Shown here: positions 57,054 to 64,000 of the stretch, one piece after another
Layout of the letters: each line of letters starts with the position of its first letter
How positions within the stretch are numbered: the stretch's first letter is position 1
DNA from: an uncultured Litoreibacter sp.
GTDB lineage: Bacteria > Pseudomonadota > Alphaproteobacteria > Rhodobacterales > Rhodobacteraceae
Direction of reading: 5' to 3'
Length of the DNA: 64,000 nucleotides
NCBI GenBank assembly: GCA_947492995.1
Contig: CANLOU010000002.1
Span: 248,001 to 312,000 of the forward strand
The notes under the pieces: generated by a model
Databases searched by the model: none
Told to the model about the DNA's origin: nothing
What the model saw: only the letters and a program-made list of their open reading frames with translations
Position numbers and translations under genes: made by a program

Positions 57054-58946
57054 GGCAACCTCCGCAGGGCTGACCCCATGTTCGGTTTTGTCCCAGTAAA
57101 ACGGCTTCCACATCATTTCGGCCATGCCCTTATAAGCGGCCAATGTGCCCAGCATGAAATAGGCGGGCAGGGTGACGATCCATGCCAGCGCCGGGCGGTG
57201 GTCCAGTTTGCGTCCGGCGATGAAGAACAGGGCCAGGGTCACGGCCTCGCAGGACATGAACAGCATCGACAATTGGTACATGTGGGTCTCGGTCAAGCCC
57301 ACCACAGGCGGCACCGATCCGCCGCTGATGAAATAGGCAAATGTCCACCACAAGACCGGGGCAAGGCAGAACGCCAGAAGTGTTCCGAGAAACAGAATTT
57401 GGAAGCCCAAAAACTTCCATGCGCCAAGTTCCTGCCATAAGATCAGGGGGTTCCGCATATGCACGCAATAGGTCATGGCATAGCCTTTCAGCCAGCGCGA
57501 CCGCTGCTTGACCCATGGCCAGAAGCGGTTGTTGGCCTCCTCGCCGGTGACGGTATCAAGCATTTCGCAGCGATACCCGTGCCGCGCCAGCCGCATGCCC
57601 AGATCAGCGTCCTCGGTGACGTTGTGGGCGTCCCATGCGCCCAGCTCGATCAGCGCATCGCGGCGGAAAAACAAGGTGGTGCCGCCCAACGGAATGGCGA
57701 AGCCCAGCCGCTGCAGGCCGGGCAGCATGACCCGAAACCAGCCCGCATATTCAAAGGAGAAGCACCGCGCCAGCCATCCGGCGCGCGGGTTGTAGAAGCT
57801 CAAGATGCCCTGCACGCAGGCCAGTTTTGCATCGGCCCGCCGGAACTTGGCCGCCACGCGGGTGAGCTGGTCGCGGTCCGGCGCGTCCTCGGCGTCATAG
57901 ACCCCGATGATGGAGCCTGAGGTAAAATCCAGCGCGTAATTCATCGCCCGCGGCTTGGTTTTGACCGAGCCGTTGGGCACCGTGACGACCTTCATGCCGT
58001 AAGGCAAAGTTGCGTCGCGCACGGCCTGGCGGGTGATGGCGTCGTCGGCCTCCACCACCAGGCAGATCTCCAGCAGGGCGGGGGGATAGTCGATATTTTC
58101 CAGCCGCTTGACCAGCTTGGCGGCGACGCTGGCTTCCTTGAACAGGGGCACGAGAATGGATATTTTGGGCAGCTTTCCGGGCGGCGGACGCGGCGCATGC
58201 TGAAAGGGCGACCGGCTGCGGCCAGCCCCCCCGCGCAGCGCAATCAGGACGCAGGCGGCCTTGAGGGCCGTGTTGATGACAAGCGTCATGACGGCCACCC
58301 AGAACACCGCCCCCGCCAGCAGGGCGGGCGCCCAAACCGCCAGCGCGATGGCGCATATGGCTGCGGCCACCAGCGCGCAGGTCATGCGCCCGCTTGACCA
58401 ATTGCGGCAGCTGTCGGCTATGGCCGTGCGCGTCTCGGAAGCGGCGGCAAGATCGGTGCCGATGCTGCGATGCAACGCCCTGTGCAGGGCGTCCTTGTCG
58501 GCGACAACGTAGCGCCATTGGTCCTGCTCGCCCCTGATCTGCCTGCGCAGCTGGGCGACGACGCCCAGATGGGTGCAAGCGATGATGGTGGCCGCGCCCG
58601 CCTTGCGCCACGGGATCAGGTTGTGGCGAAGGCAGGTTCCCGCTGGGAGCATCCGAGCCAGCCGCGGGTCGGGCGGGTTGGTATCAAGGTCAACAGTGCT
58701 TGTATTATGCATCCGCGCCAGCGCACGGGTGATGGCGTTGCGGCTCAGCAGTCCGCGATGCGCGATGATGTCGCCCAGGGGCGCGTCCTGGCGCGACTGC
58801 AGCGCCAGACTGTCGGCAATCTGGTCGGGGTGCAGCGCCCCGTCGCGGATCAGGATGTCGCCCAAGCGCAGCTTTCCCGCGCGACGCGGCGTGTCGGGCA
58901 GGGCAGGGGTGCGGCGTTGCCGGAACTGGAAATTGAGCGCGTTCAT
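56865..58946 (-). CDS. Processive glycosyltransferase with N-terminal MshEN (c-di-GMP-binding) domain
   Basis: A 693-residue membrane protein. Residues 27-50, read as RLGDILIRDGALHPDQIADS (20 residues) plus LALQ, followed by PLGDIIAHRGLLSRNAITRA (20 residues), match the two RLGxxL...GxL...Q motifs of an MshEN domain, which binds cyclic di-GMP. Two helices follow (about 188-235). The family-2 glycosyltransferase domain (about 258-500) has ISILVPLFKE, YDAED at about 350-354, TED at about 444-446 and QRSRW at 481-485, the processive GT pattern of cellulose-synthase-type enzymes. Three or four more helices end near residue 625 (WDKTEHG). Residues 632-693 are antisense to the GntR gene, suggesting that an ancestral stop was lost. 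Likely makes an exopolysaccharide; product unknown. Confidence 0.8.
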   Translation of the reverse strand: MNALNFQFRQRRTPALPDTPRRAGKLRLGDILIRDGALHPDQIADSLALQSRQDAPLGDIIAHRGLLSRNAITRALARMHNTSTVDLDTNPPDPRLARMLPAGTCLRHNLIPWRKAGAATIIACTHLGVVAQLRRQIRGEQDQWRYVVADKDALHRALHRSIGTDLAAASETRTAIADSCRNWSSGRMTCALVAAAICAIALAVWAPALLAGAVFWVAVMTLVINTALKAACVLIALRGGAGRSRSPFQHAPRPPPGKLPKISILVPLFKEASVAAKLVKRLENIDYPPALLEICLVVEADDAITRQAVRDATLPYGMKVVTVPNGSVKTKPRAMNYALDFTSGSIIGVYDAEDAPDRDQLTRVAAKFRRADAKLACVQGILSFYNPRAGWLARCFSFEYAGWFRVMLPGLQRLGFAIPLGGTTLFFRRDALIELGAWDAHNVTEDADLGMRLARHGYRCEMLDTVTGEEANNRFWPWVKQRSRWLKGYAMTYCVHMRNPLILWQELGAWKFLGFQILFLGTLLAFCLAPVLWWTFAYFISGGSVPPVVGLTETHMYQLSMLFMSCEAVTLALFFIAGRKLDHRPALAWIVTLPAYFMLGTLAAYKGMAEMMWKPFYWDKTEHGVSPAEVASDVAGGVNLEADLVGDGQVVTQRLGGRGGVSRLDGLHDGQMLVQRHGATPVHGQRRGRQQGH

Positions 58947-58973
58947 GTCGGGGCATGTTTGGACCCGACATGG

Positions 58974-58988
58974 TTAAATGCGCGTTAA
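58974..58988. promoter_or_regulatory. CtrA-box-like site TTAA-N7-TTAA
   Basis: TTAAATGCGCGTTAA, a full TTAA-N7-TTAA CtrA recognition pattern, lies 28-42 bases before the ATG of the glycosyltransferase gene. CtrA is a cell-cycle and surface-structure regulator of alphaproteobacteria. The site is close to the expected promoter. Chance occurrence is possible since the core is only eight bases. Confidence 0.55.
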
Positions 58989-58991
58989 TGC

Positions 58992-60146
58992 TCAGGCATT
59001 TGCCAGCGCCCGGTCCGCCATGGCCTGCGCGAAGCGCTCAAACAGGTAGTAGCTGTCTTGCGGACCGGGCGACGCCTCGGGGTGGTATTGCACCGAGAAG
59101 ACCGGCTTGCCATCCACGCAGATGCCGCAATTCGAGCCGTCAAACAGCGACACATGGGTTTCGCTGACGCCTTTGGGCAGGGTTTGGGTGTCGACCGTAA
59201 ACCCGTGGTTCATCGAGGTGATTTCCACCTTGCCGGTGGTGTAGTCCTTCACCGGATGGTTCGCGCCGTGATGGCCGTGGTTCATCTTGATGGTCTTGGC
59301 CCCTAACGCCAGCGCTAGCATTTGGTGACCCAGGCAGATGCCAAAGACGGGAATGTCGGCATCCAGCACGCCCTTGATGGCGGGCACCGCATAGGCGCCC
59401 GTGGCCGCCGGATCGCCGGGGCCGTTGGAGAGGAACACGCCGTCGGGCTTGTGGGCCAGAATGTCCTCGGCGCTGGCCGAGGCGGGCAGCACGGTGACGT
59501 CACACCCGGCCGAGGCCAGACAGCGCAGGATGTTGCGTTTGGCACCGTAATCCACGGCCACAACCTTGTGGCCTTTTTCCGAGCGTTTGCCGAAGCCGTC
59601 GGGCCATGCCCAACGGGTCTCATCCCATTGGTAGGATTGCGCGCAGGTGACGTCTTTGGCGAGGTCGAGCCCTTCGAGGCCCTTGAACGCGCGCGCCTCT
59701 TTGACCAACGCTTCGAGATCGAAAACGCCGTCTGGGTTATGCTCCATCGCGACATGCGGCGCGCCTTGGGCGCGGATCGCCCGCGTCAGCCGCCGCGTAT
59801 CAACGCCGCCCATTGCGATGCGCCCGCGCTTGGCAAGCCACGCGCCAAGTTCTTCTGTTGCGCGCCAGCTGGACGACGCGGTCGGGTCCCATTTGACAAC
59901 CATGCCCTCCGAGACGGGGTCCGCGGTCTCGTCATCTTCGGCGTTGACGCCGGTATTGCCGATATGGGGGAAGGTAAATGTCACGATCTGGCCCGCATAG
60001 CTGGGGTCGGTCATGATTTCCTGATAGCCGGTCATCGCGGTGTTGAAACACAGTTCGGCCACGGTGCGCCCGGTGGCGCCGAAGCCCATACCGTAGAAGA
60101 CCGTTCCATCGGCCAAGACAAGGCAAGCGGTGGGTTTGGGGGACAT
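58992..60146 (-). CDS. carA: Carbamoyl-phosphate synthase small subunit
   Basis: Glutamine amidotransferase subunit that feeds ammonia to CarB for arginine and pyrimidine synthesis. The ATG with AAGGGAA before it gives 384 residues (MSPKPTACLVLADGTVFYG, 19 residues). The catalytic Cys is in GICLGHQMLALALG, with the supporting His and Glu in VQYHPEASPGPQDS. FLSNGPGDPAATGAY is the typical loop. No carB was seen in the window. It is divergent from the YqeY gene over 179 bases. Confidence 0.98.
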   Translation of the reverse strand: MSPKPTACLVLADGTVFYGMGFGATGRTVAELCFNTAMTGYQEIMTDPSYAGQIVTFTFPHIGNTGVNAEDDETADPVSEGMVVKWDPTASSSWRATEELGAWLAKRGRIAMGGVDTRRLTRAIRAQGAPHVAMEHNPDGVFDLEALVKEARAFKGLEGLDLAKDVTCAQSYQWDETRWAWPDGFGKRSEKGHKVVAVDYGAKRNILRCLASAGCDVTVLPASASAEDILAHKPDGVFLSNGPGDPAATGAYAVPAIKGVLDADIPVFGICLGHQMLALALGAKTIKMNHGHHGANHPVKDYTTGKVEITSMNHGFTVDTQTLPKGVSETHVSLFDGSNCGICVDGKPVFSVQYHPEASPGPQDSYYLFERFAQAMADRALANA

Positions 60147-60325
60147 GAGCGATTCCCTTTTCTGAGCTATAGGCAAAATTTTTCGGAACCTAAGGAGTGG
60201 GGCAGGTGGGGTCAACCGCCACTAGGGGTTGTTTTCGCGCTTTGCGCGCATGGGGTTATCACGTCTTGTGATATTGGCCAGCTGTGCTAGTTAGCTGCGT
60301 TCCGAAACTGCTGTGAGGCACCTCA

Positions 60326-60784
60326 ATGTCGAAAGACAAACGCACCGAGATCACTGATGCTTTGAAAGAAGCAATGAAAGCCAAGGACGCCGCGCGTCTT
60401 GGCACGCTGCGGCTTATCAACGCCGCCATCAAGGACCGCGACATTGATTTACGCGCTGAGGGGCGCGAGGTCTCGGATGACGAGATCTTGGCCATTCTGG
60501 GCAAAATGGTAAAGCAGCGGCAGGAAAGCACCAAAGCCTATGAGGAAGGCGGACGACTGGAGCTGGCGGAACGCGAGCAATCCGAGATCAAGGTGATTAA
60601 CGATTTCCTGCCCGCGCAGCTGAGCGCCGAGGCCTCCGAGGCCGCCGTGGACGCCGCGATTGCCGAGACGGGGGCCGAAAGCATCCGCGACATGGGCCGC
60701 GTCATGGGCATTTTGAAGGGCAAATACACCGGCCAGATGGATTTTGGTGCCGTCGGGCCGATGGTCAAGGCCCGGCTGGGCTAG
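60326..60784 (+). CDS. GatB/YqeY domain protein
   Basis: A 152-residue protein related to the tail domain of the amidotransferase subunit GatB. LKEAMKAKDAARLGTLRLIN (20 residues) and LGKMVKQRQESTKAYEEGGR (20 residues) mark the N-terminal helical domain; the C-terminus has the GRVMGILKGKYTGQMDFG (18 residues) segment typical of the YqeY family. It is thought to bind tRNA or help in amidation, but the function is not settled. Confidence 0.93.
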   Translation: MSKDKRTEITDALKEAMKAKDAARLGTLRLINAAIKDRDIDLRAEGREVSDDEILAILGKMVKQRQESTKAYEEGGRLELAEREQSEIKVINDFLPAQLSAEASEAAVDAAIAETGAESIRDMGRVMGILKGKYTGQMDFGAVGPMVKARLG

Positions 60785-60797
60785 GCCACGCATGTTG

Positions 60798-60826
60798 ACC
60801 CCGCGGCGGGCTTTTGCCCGCGGGGT
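60798..60826 (+). terminator. Hairpin after the YqeY gene
   Basis: ACCCCG, a three-base bulge CGG, then CGGGC, loop TTTT, GCCCG and CGGGGT: a long, strong stem 13 bases past the stop. No U-run follows, so the terminator call is tentative. Confidence 0.5.
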
Positions 60827-61164
60827 GGATGGCCGTCTCGACGATGAGGTAAGTGAAGGCGGCGCCGCCAGGATGTGGTCCACGCCTTGCTTTGGGGCTT
60901 TCGGCCCCATCGCCTGAAATCACCGGTGATCTCAGAGAAGCGCGCGGACATATCGGAGTTTGCCGGTAGATTTGGTTTGGCACTTTCGATATGGGCGCGG
61001 TCCCAAGAAACCACGTTTGGATACGACGACGTTTTGAGAGACGCCGAAGGTTCGAACGAGCGTGGGTATAACGCGTGGTTTGTGGGAATTGGTTAACGGT
61101 GCGAACGGTGATCTGATTGAGCGGCAACAGCCGCACATGATGTTTTTGCGCCTGCGGCGCTTGT
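60827..61164. other. Gene-free stretch with no recognised feature
   Basis: About 340 bases between YqeY and the repeat at 61165. Small open frames exist on both strands, but none has a start with a ribosome-binding site, a signal peptide or family-like sequence. The stretch from 60880 to 61110 has lower GC and unbroken, non-repetitive sequence, unlike the flanking GC-rich repeats. I cannot say what it holds; a relic or an unrecognised RNA are both possible. Confidence 0.4.
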
Positions 61165-61246
61165 ATGGGGGCTCTGCCCCCAAACCCCGTTACAATGGGG
61201 GCTCTGCCCCCAAACCCCCGGGATATTTTTGGAACAATGATGGGGC
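61165..61246 (+). repeat. Two tandem hairpin units plus GGGATATTTTTGGAAC element
   Basis: A 30-base period: ATGGGGGCTCTGCCCCCAAA starts at 61165 and again at 61195, each containing the hairpin GGGGGC-TCT-GCCCCC. At 61220 GGGATATTTTTGGAACAATG and ATGGGGC follow. The whole matches 14146-14206 closely. It lies upstream of the convergent DUF2244 stop. Confidence 0.65.
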
Positions 61247-61308
61247 GGGGCGAGTGGTTGGGGCGGGGCGAGTGTTTGGGGGGAGGCGAGTGGATGGGGG
61301 GCGTTGCG

Positions 61309-61839
61309 TTAGGCGGCGAGGCTGCGCAGCTCGTCTTCTAGCTGGTGTTTGAGGCTCAGGCGTTCATCGGCGGAGAGGAACGCGCCAAGTTCGACCTCGC
61401 GCGGGCCACCTTTGAGAGTGAGGTAATGTTTCACCGGCTCGTCGCGTTCGTTGACCTGCACCCAATAGGGATTGGCCTCCCAGTCTTTGCGGCGGCCCTT
61501 GGGGTCGACATGGACCAGCGCAATGTGATCGTCCCACAGCGAAAGTTCTTCCACGATTTGGCCGTCGCGGTAGCTGCGCATCAGCAGATGCCACGTGCCC
61601 GCGATGGTGATGAGCAGGAAGGGCAGCACCCCCCAGAGCACGGCCGTGCCGAAGACCCCGAACAGCGGCACCGACAGCCCCGCCGTCAGGATGGCGATGA
61701 CCCAGACGAAGCCGGTGGCGGGTAGAGACCGGTGCGGGTAAAGGAGCACGCGCCAAACAGGTGTTTTGGCGTCGTAAGTAGAAAGGGCCTCGGGATAATC
61801 CGAGGCCCTTCCGTTTAGGTCTATGTGCTGGATCGGCAC
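61309..61839 (-). CDS. DUF2244 family membrane protein
   Basis: A 176-residue protein directly after ctaD. It begins MPIQHIDLNGRASDYPEAL and has two adjacent hydrophobic helices (about 42-60 and 65-85), then a cytosolic beta-rich C-terminus (LWDDHIALVHVDPKGRRKDW, 20 residues). This matches the DUF2244 family as I remember it. It is commonly found in cytochrome oxidase loci. The start codon follows the ctaD stop directly, implying coupled expression. Function unknown; a role in oxidase assembly is inference. Confidence 0.8.
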   Translation of the reverse strand: MPIQHIDLNGRASDYPEALSTYDAKTPVWRVLLYPHRSLPATGFVWVIAILTAGLSVPLFGVFGTAVLWGVLPFLLITIAGTWHLLMRSYRDGQIVEELSLWDDHIALVHVDPKGRRKDWEANPYWVQVNERDEPVKHYLTLKGGPREVELGAFLSADERLSLKHQLEDELRSLAA

Positions 61840-63507
61840 TTAGTGGTGCCCTTTGTCCCAGTCTTCCTGCTTTGGCAGGATTTCGAACGTGTGCTCCGGT
61901 GGCGGGGAGGGCAGCGTCCATTCCAGCGTGTCGGCATATTCGTTCCACGGGTTGGCTTCCGTCACGCGGCGGCCCCAGCCCAATGTGTAGACCATGACGC
62001 CGATGAAGAAGAGGAACGACGCGAAGCTGAGGAACGCGCCCCATGAGGAGACGTAGTTCCAATAGGCGAAGGCCTCCGGGTAGTCGATGTAGCGGCGTGG
62101 CATCCCCTGTCTCCCGAGGAAGTGCTGCGGGAAGAAGGTGATGTTGGCGCCGATGAACATGGCCCAGAAGTGCAGCTTGCCCGCCCATTCAGGATACATG
62201 CGGCCCGACATTTTCGGCAGGTAGAAGTAGATACCCGCGAAGATGGCAAACACAGCGCCCAAGCTCATCACGTAGTGGAAGTGAGCCACCACGTAGTAAG
62301 TGTCGTGATAGGCGCGGTCGATGCCAGCCTGCGACAGCACGATGCCGGTGACCCCGCCCGCGGTGAACAGGAACAGGAAGCCGAAGGCCCAGAGCATGGG
62401 GGTTTTGAACTCGATCGAGCCGCCCCACATGGTTGCGATCCAGGAGAAGATCTTGATGCCTGTCGGCACCGCGATCACCATCGTGGCCAGCATGAAGTAG
62501 GACTGCTGCGTCAGCGACATGCCCACCGTGTACATGTGGTGCGCCCAGACCACGAAGCCCAGCGCCCCAATGGCCACCATCGCATAGACCATCGGCAGGT
62601 AGCCGAAGATCGGCTTGCGCGAGAAGGTTGCGATAACATGGGAGATGATGCCGAAGCCCGGCACGACCACGATGTACACCTCCGGATGCCCGAAGAACCA
62701 CAGCAAGTGCTGGTACAGGATCGGGTCACCGCCGCCGGCGGCGTCGAAGAAGGTTGTGCCGAAGTTACGATCGGTCAGCAGCATGGTGATGGCGCCCGCC
62801 AGAACCGGCAGGGACAGCAGGATCAGCCACGCGGTCACGAAGATCGACCAGCTGAACAGCGGCACCTTGTGCAACGTCATGCCCGGCGTCCGCATGTTCA
62901 GGAAGGTGGTAATCATGTTGATCGCACCCAGGATCGACGACGCGCCCGACATATGCACCGCGAAGATCGCGAAGTCGGTCGACATGCCTTGCTCCGTGGT
63001 CGACAGCGGCGCGTAGAGCACCCAGCCGATGCCGGAGCCCGCCTGGTCGTTGCCACCCGGCACCAGCAGGGAGCACACAGCCAGCGCACAGGCGGCCACA
63101 TACATCCAGTAGGACAGGTTGTTCATGCGCGGGAACGCCATATCCGGCGCGCCGATTTGCAGCGGCATGAAGTAGTTGCCGAAGCCGCCAAACAGGGCCG
63201 GAATAACCACCAGGAACATCATCAAGATGCCGTGGCCGGTGATCAAAACGTTCCAGAGATGGCCGTTAGGCGTACAGCTCTGGACGTCCTGGGCCACGAA
63301 ACGTGCGCCTTCCAGGCACATGTATTGCACACCGGGCTCCATCAGCTCCAACCGCATGTAGACGGTGAACGCCACGGAGATGAAGCCCATCAGCGCGGCG
63401 GTGAAGAGGTACAAAATACCGATGTCTTTGTGGTTTGTGGACATAAACCAACGGGTAAAGAAGCCCCGTTCGTCGTGATCGTGTCCCTCGATGGCTGCGT
63501 CGGCCAT
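61840..63507 (-). CDS. ctaD: Cytochrome c oxidase subunit I
   Basis: Catalytic heme-copper subunit of the aa3 cytochrome c oxidase. The 555 residues contain twelve helices and all hallmarks: low-spin heme His in [10 protein letters not shown], the CuB-His/Tyr block [19 protein letters not shown] (19 residues), the His pair of the [10 protein letters not shown] loop, the heme a3/a ligands in [20 protein letters not shown] (20 residues) and the C-terminal GMPRRY loop. Proton-channel residues such as the D-channel Asp region NVLITGHG are in place. A GGGAG lies close before the ATG. Other oxidase subunits are not in this window. Confidence 0.98.
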   Translation of the reverse strand: MADAAIEGHDHDERGFFTRWFMSTNHKDIGILYLFTAALMGFISVAFTVYMRLELMEPGVQYMCLEGARFVAQDVQSCTPNGHLWNVLITGHGILMMFLVVIPALFGGFGNYFMPLQIGAPDMAFPRMNNLSYWMYVAACALAVCSLLVPGGNDQAGSGIGWVLYAPLSTTEQGMSTDFAIFAVHMSGASSILGAINMITTFLNMRTPGMTLHKVPLFSWSIFVTAWLILLSLPVLAGAITMLLTDRNFGTTFFDAAGGGDPILYQHLLWFFGHPEVYIVVVPGFGIISHVIATFSRKPIFGYLPMVYAMVAIGALGFVVWAHHMYTVGMSLTQQSYFMLATMVIAVPTGIKIFSWIATMWGGSIEFKTPMLWAFGFLFLFTAGGVTGIVLSQAGIDRAYHDTYYVVAHFHYVMSLGAVFAIFAGIYFYLPKMSGRMYPEWAGKLHFWAMFIGANITFFPQHFLGRQGMPRRYIDYPEAFAYWNYVSSWGAFLSFASFLFFIGVMVYTLGWGRRVTEANPWNEYADTLEWTLPSPPPEHTFEILPKQEDWDKGHH

Positions 63508-63849
63508 GGGTGTCTCCCATTTCTTATGTAGTATTTCTCGACATAGTGCGGGGCAGACTCACCCCGCCCGTTGCGCAACGGTTTAGTGGGTTGGGGCGGG
63601 CAGGGCAATGTTCCAACCGGTCGCAGGGGAGGAAAAAATGTCGCGGGTGCCGGGATTTGGCTGCGATTTTGAGAAACGGTGGCCATTAGCTGTGCCGCGC
63701 GGCATTTGATTTGGAATCCAGGGCTGGATTTCGGGGTGCGACCACCCTGAGTTGAAGGCCGCCGGGATGGCGGGGCTTGGCGCGGCGGGGCCTTGAGTGT
63801 TAACTGCGCCAGACCAAACGGACACATCAACAGGGCCGGAAAACAGGCT
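63508..63849. other. Intergenic region upstream of ctaD
   Basis: 342 bases without a gene between the divergent ctaD and the sulfotransferase-like gene. It holds a hairpin GCGGGG-N8-CCCCGC (63548-63567) in the ctaD leader and a perfect 14-base palindrome CCGTTGCGCAACGG (63568-63581) next to it. No clear promoter could be assigned to either gene. Nothing else was recognised. Confidence 0.5.
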
Positions 63850-64000
63850 GTGCAGACCCAAAAACCAAAACGCCGCATTTTCTTGCATATTGGTATGCAC
63901 AAGACTGGGTCGTCCTCAATCCAGGACAGCCTTGCCGGCGTGCAGACCCCCACAATCCGCTATGCGGATTTTTTCGACAACAACCATTCCGCCGCGATGA
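63850..64000 (+). CDS. Sulfotransferase-like protein, 5' fragment (runs off the window)
   Basis: From a GTG start the first 50 codons read on beyond the window edge. The segment RRIFLHIGMHKTGSSSIQDS (20 residues) matches the P-loop-like PAPS-binding start of sulfotransferase-family proteins (usual form LHIGxHKTGTTSxQ). A stretch upstream from a TTG at 63793 is also open in this frame, so the start is uncertain. A differently framed open stretch over the same bases is not family-like. Substrate unknown; related marine genes act on polysaccharides or glycolipids. Confidence 0.7.
   Translation, partial: MQTQKPKRRIFLHIGMHKTGSSSIQDSLAGVQTPTIRYADFFDNNHSAAM

Noticed and set aside
62122-63531. A 469-codon open frame opposite ctaD
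   Set aside because: Cytochrome oxidase subunit I is unambiguous on the minus strand, and the plus-strand translation is only His/Gln/Arg-rich noise.
63797-64000. An open frame from 63797 to the window end
   Set aside because: The translation has no family features, whereas a different frame over the same bases carries the sulfotransferase motif.

Overview
The window is a GC-rich chromosomal segment from an alphaproteobacterium. Gene content and gene order point to the Rhodobacterales (Roseobacter group): hflK-hflC-DUF2065 followed by degP, glyQ-DUF6446-glyS, folB-folP-glmM, rpiA-gor, a SAM-II riboswitch ahead of metZ, ilvC next to paired Lrp genes, and 2-trimethylaminoethylphosphonate genes typical of marine bacteria. 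No rRNA, tRNA, CRISPR array, insertion sequence or prophage was seen. All calls come from reading the sequence; no database search was possible.

Layout. 1-6.4 kb: the 3' end of purA, a DUF2842 membrane protein, a tmpA-tmpB phosphonate-oxidation pair, a very acidic Ala/Glu-rich protein and thiamine pyrophosphokinase. 6.4-14.1 kb: rpiA, a small membrane protein and gor; then hflK-hflC-DUF2065, a sterol-desaturase-like gene and a Do/DegP protease with a TTG start. 14.2-23.4 kb: a peptidoglycan-binding lipoprotein, a 2Fe-2S ferredoxin with a secreted VCBS-repeat partner, purD/xseA (divergent), an AlkB-like protein with an altered histidine box, a fused NuoE-NuoF-type NADH-oxidising subunit without its alpha subunit, and a lytic transglycosylase. 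23.5-32.6 kb: ftsY, a DMT transporter, yciB, folE2, metZ (promoter, SAM-II aptamer and terminator all legible), MgtC and TrkH. 32.6-43.6 kb: an SH3-like protein, a ThDP enzyme, three back-to-back palindromes, a catalytically dead trypsin-like protein, glyQ/DUF6446/glyS with a low-GC patch, and a PPDK-like protein. 43.7-51.5 kb: a SleB-like hydrolase, folB-folP-glmM, a Tat-type secreted protein, two tandem DMT transporters and ilvC. 51.6-64 kb: paired Lrp regulators behind two operator-like palindromes, a jacalin-like secreted protein, a class V aminotransferase, a UbiH-type hydroxylase, a HAD nucleotidase, a GntR regulator, a glycosyltransferase with a predicted c-di-GMP-binding (MshEN) domain behind a CtrA-like box, carA, a YqeY protein, DUF2244, ctaD, and the first 50 codons of a sulfotransferase-like gene.

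Functionally most of the window is core metabolism and envelope maintenance: purines (purA, purD), pyrimidine/arginine (carA), folate (folE2, folB, folP), methionine and branched-chain amino acids (metZ, ilvC), protein quality control (HflKC, DegP), protein targeting (FtsY) and respiration (CtaD). The parts most worth a second look are the regulatory and non-canonical items: the CtrA-box plus MshEN glycosyltransferase whose 3' end runs 189 bp into the opposing GntR gene, the pseudo-protease, the AlkB-like protein, the palindrome families, the glyS mosaic patch, and the short element repeated at gene ends.
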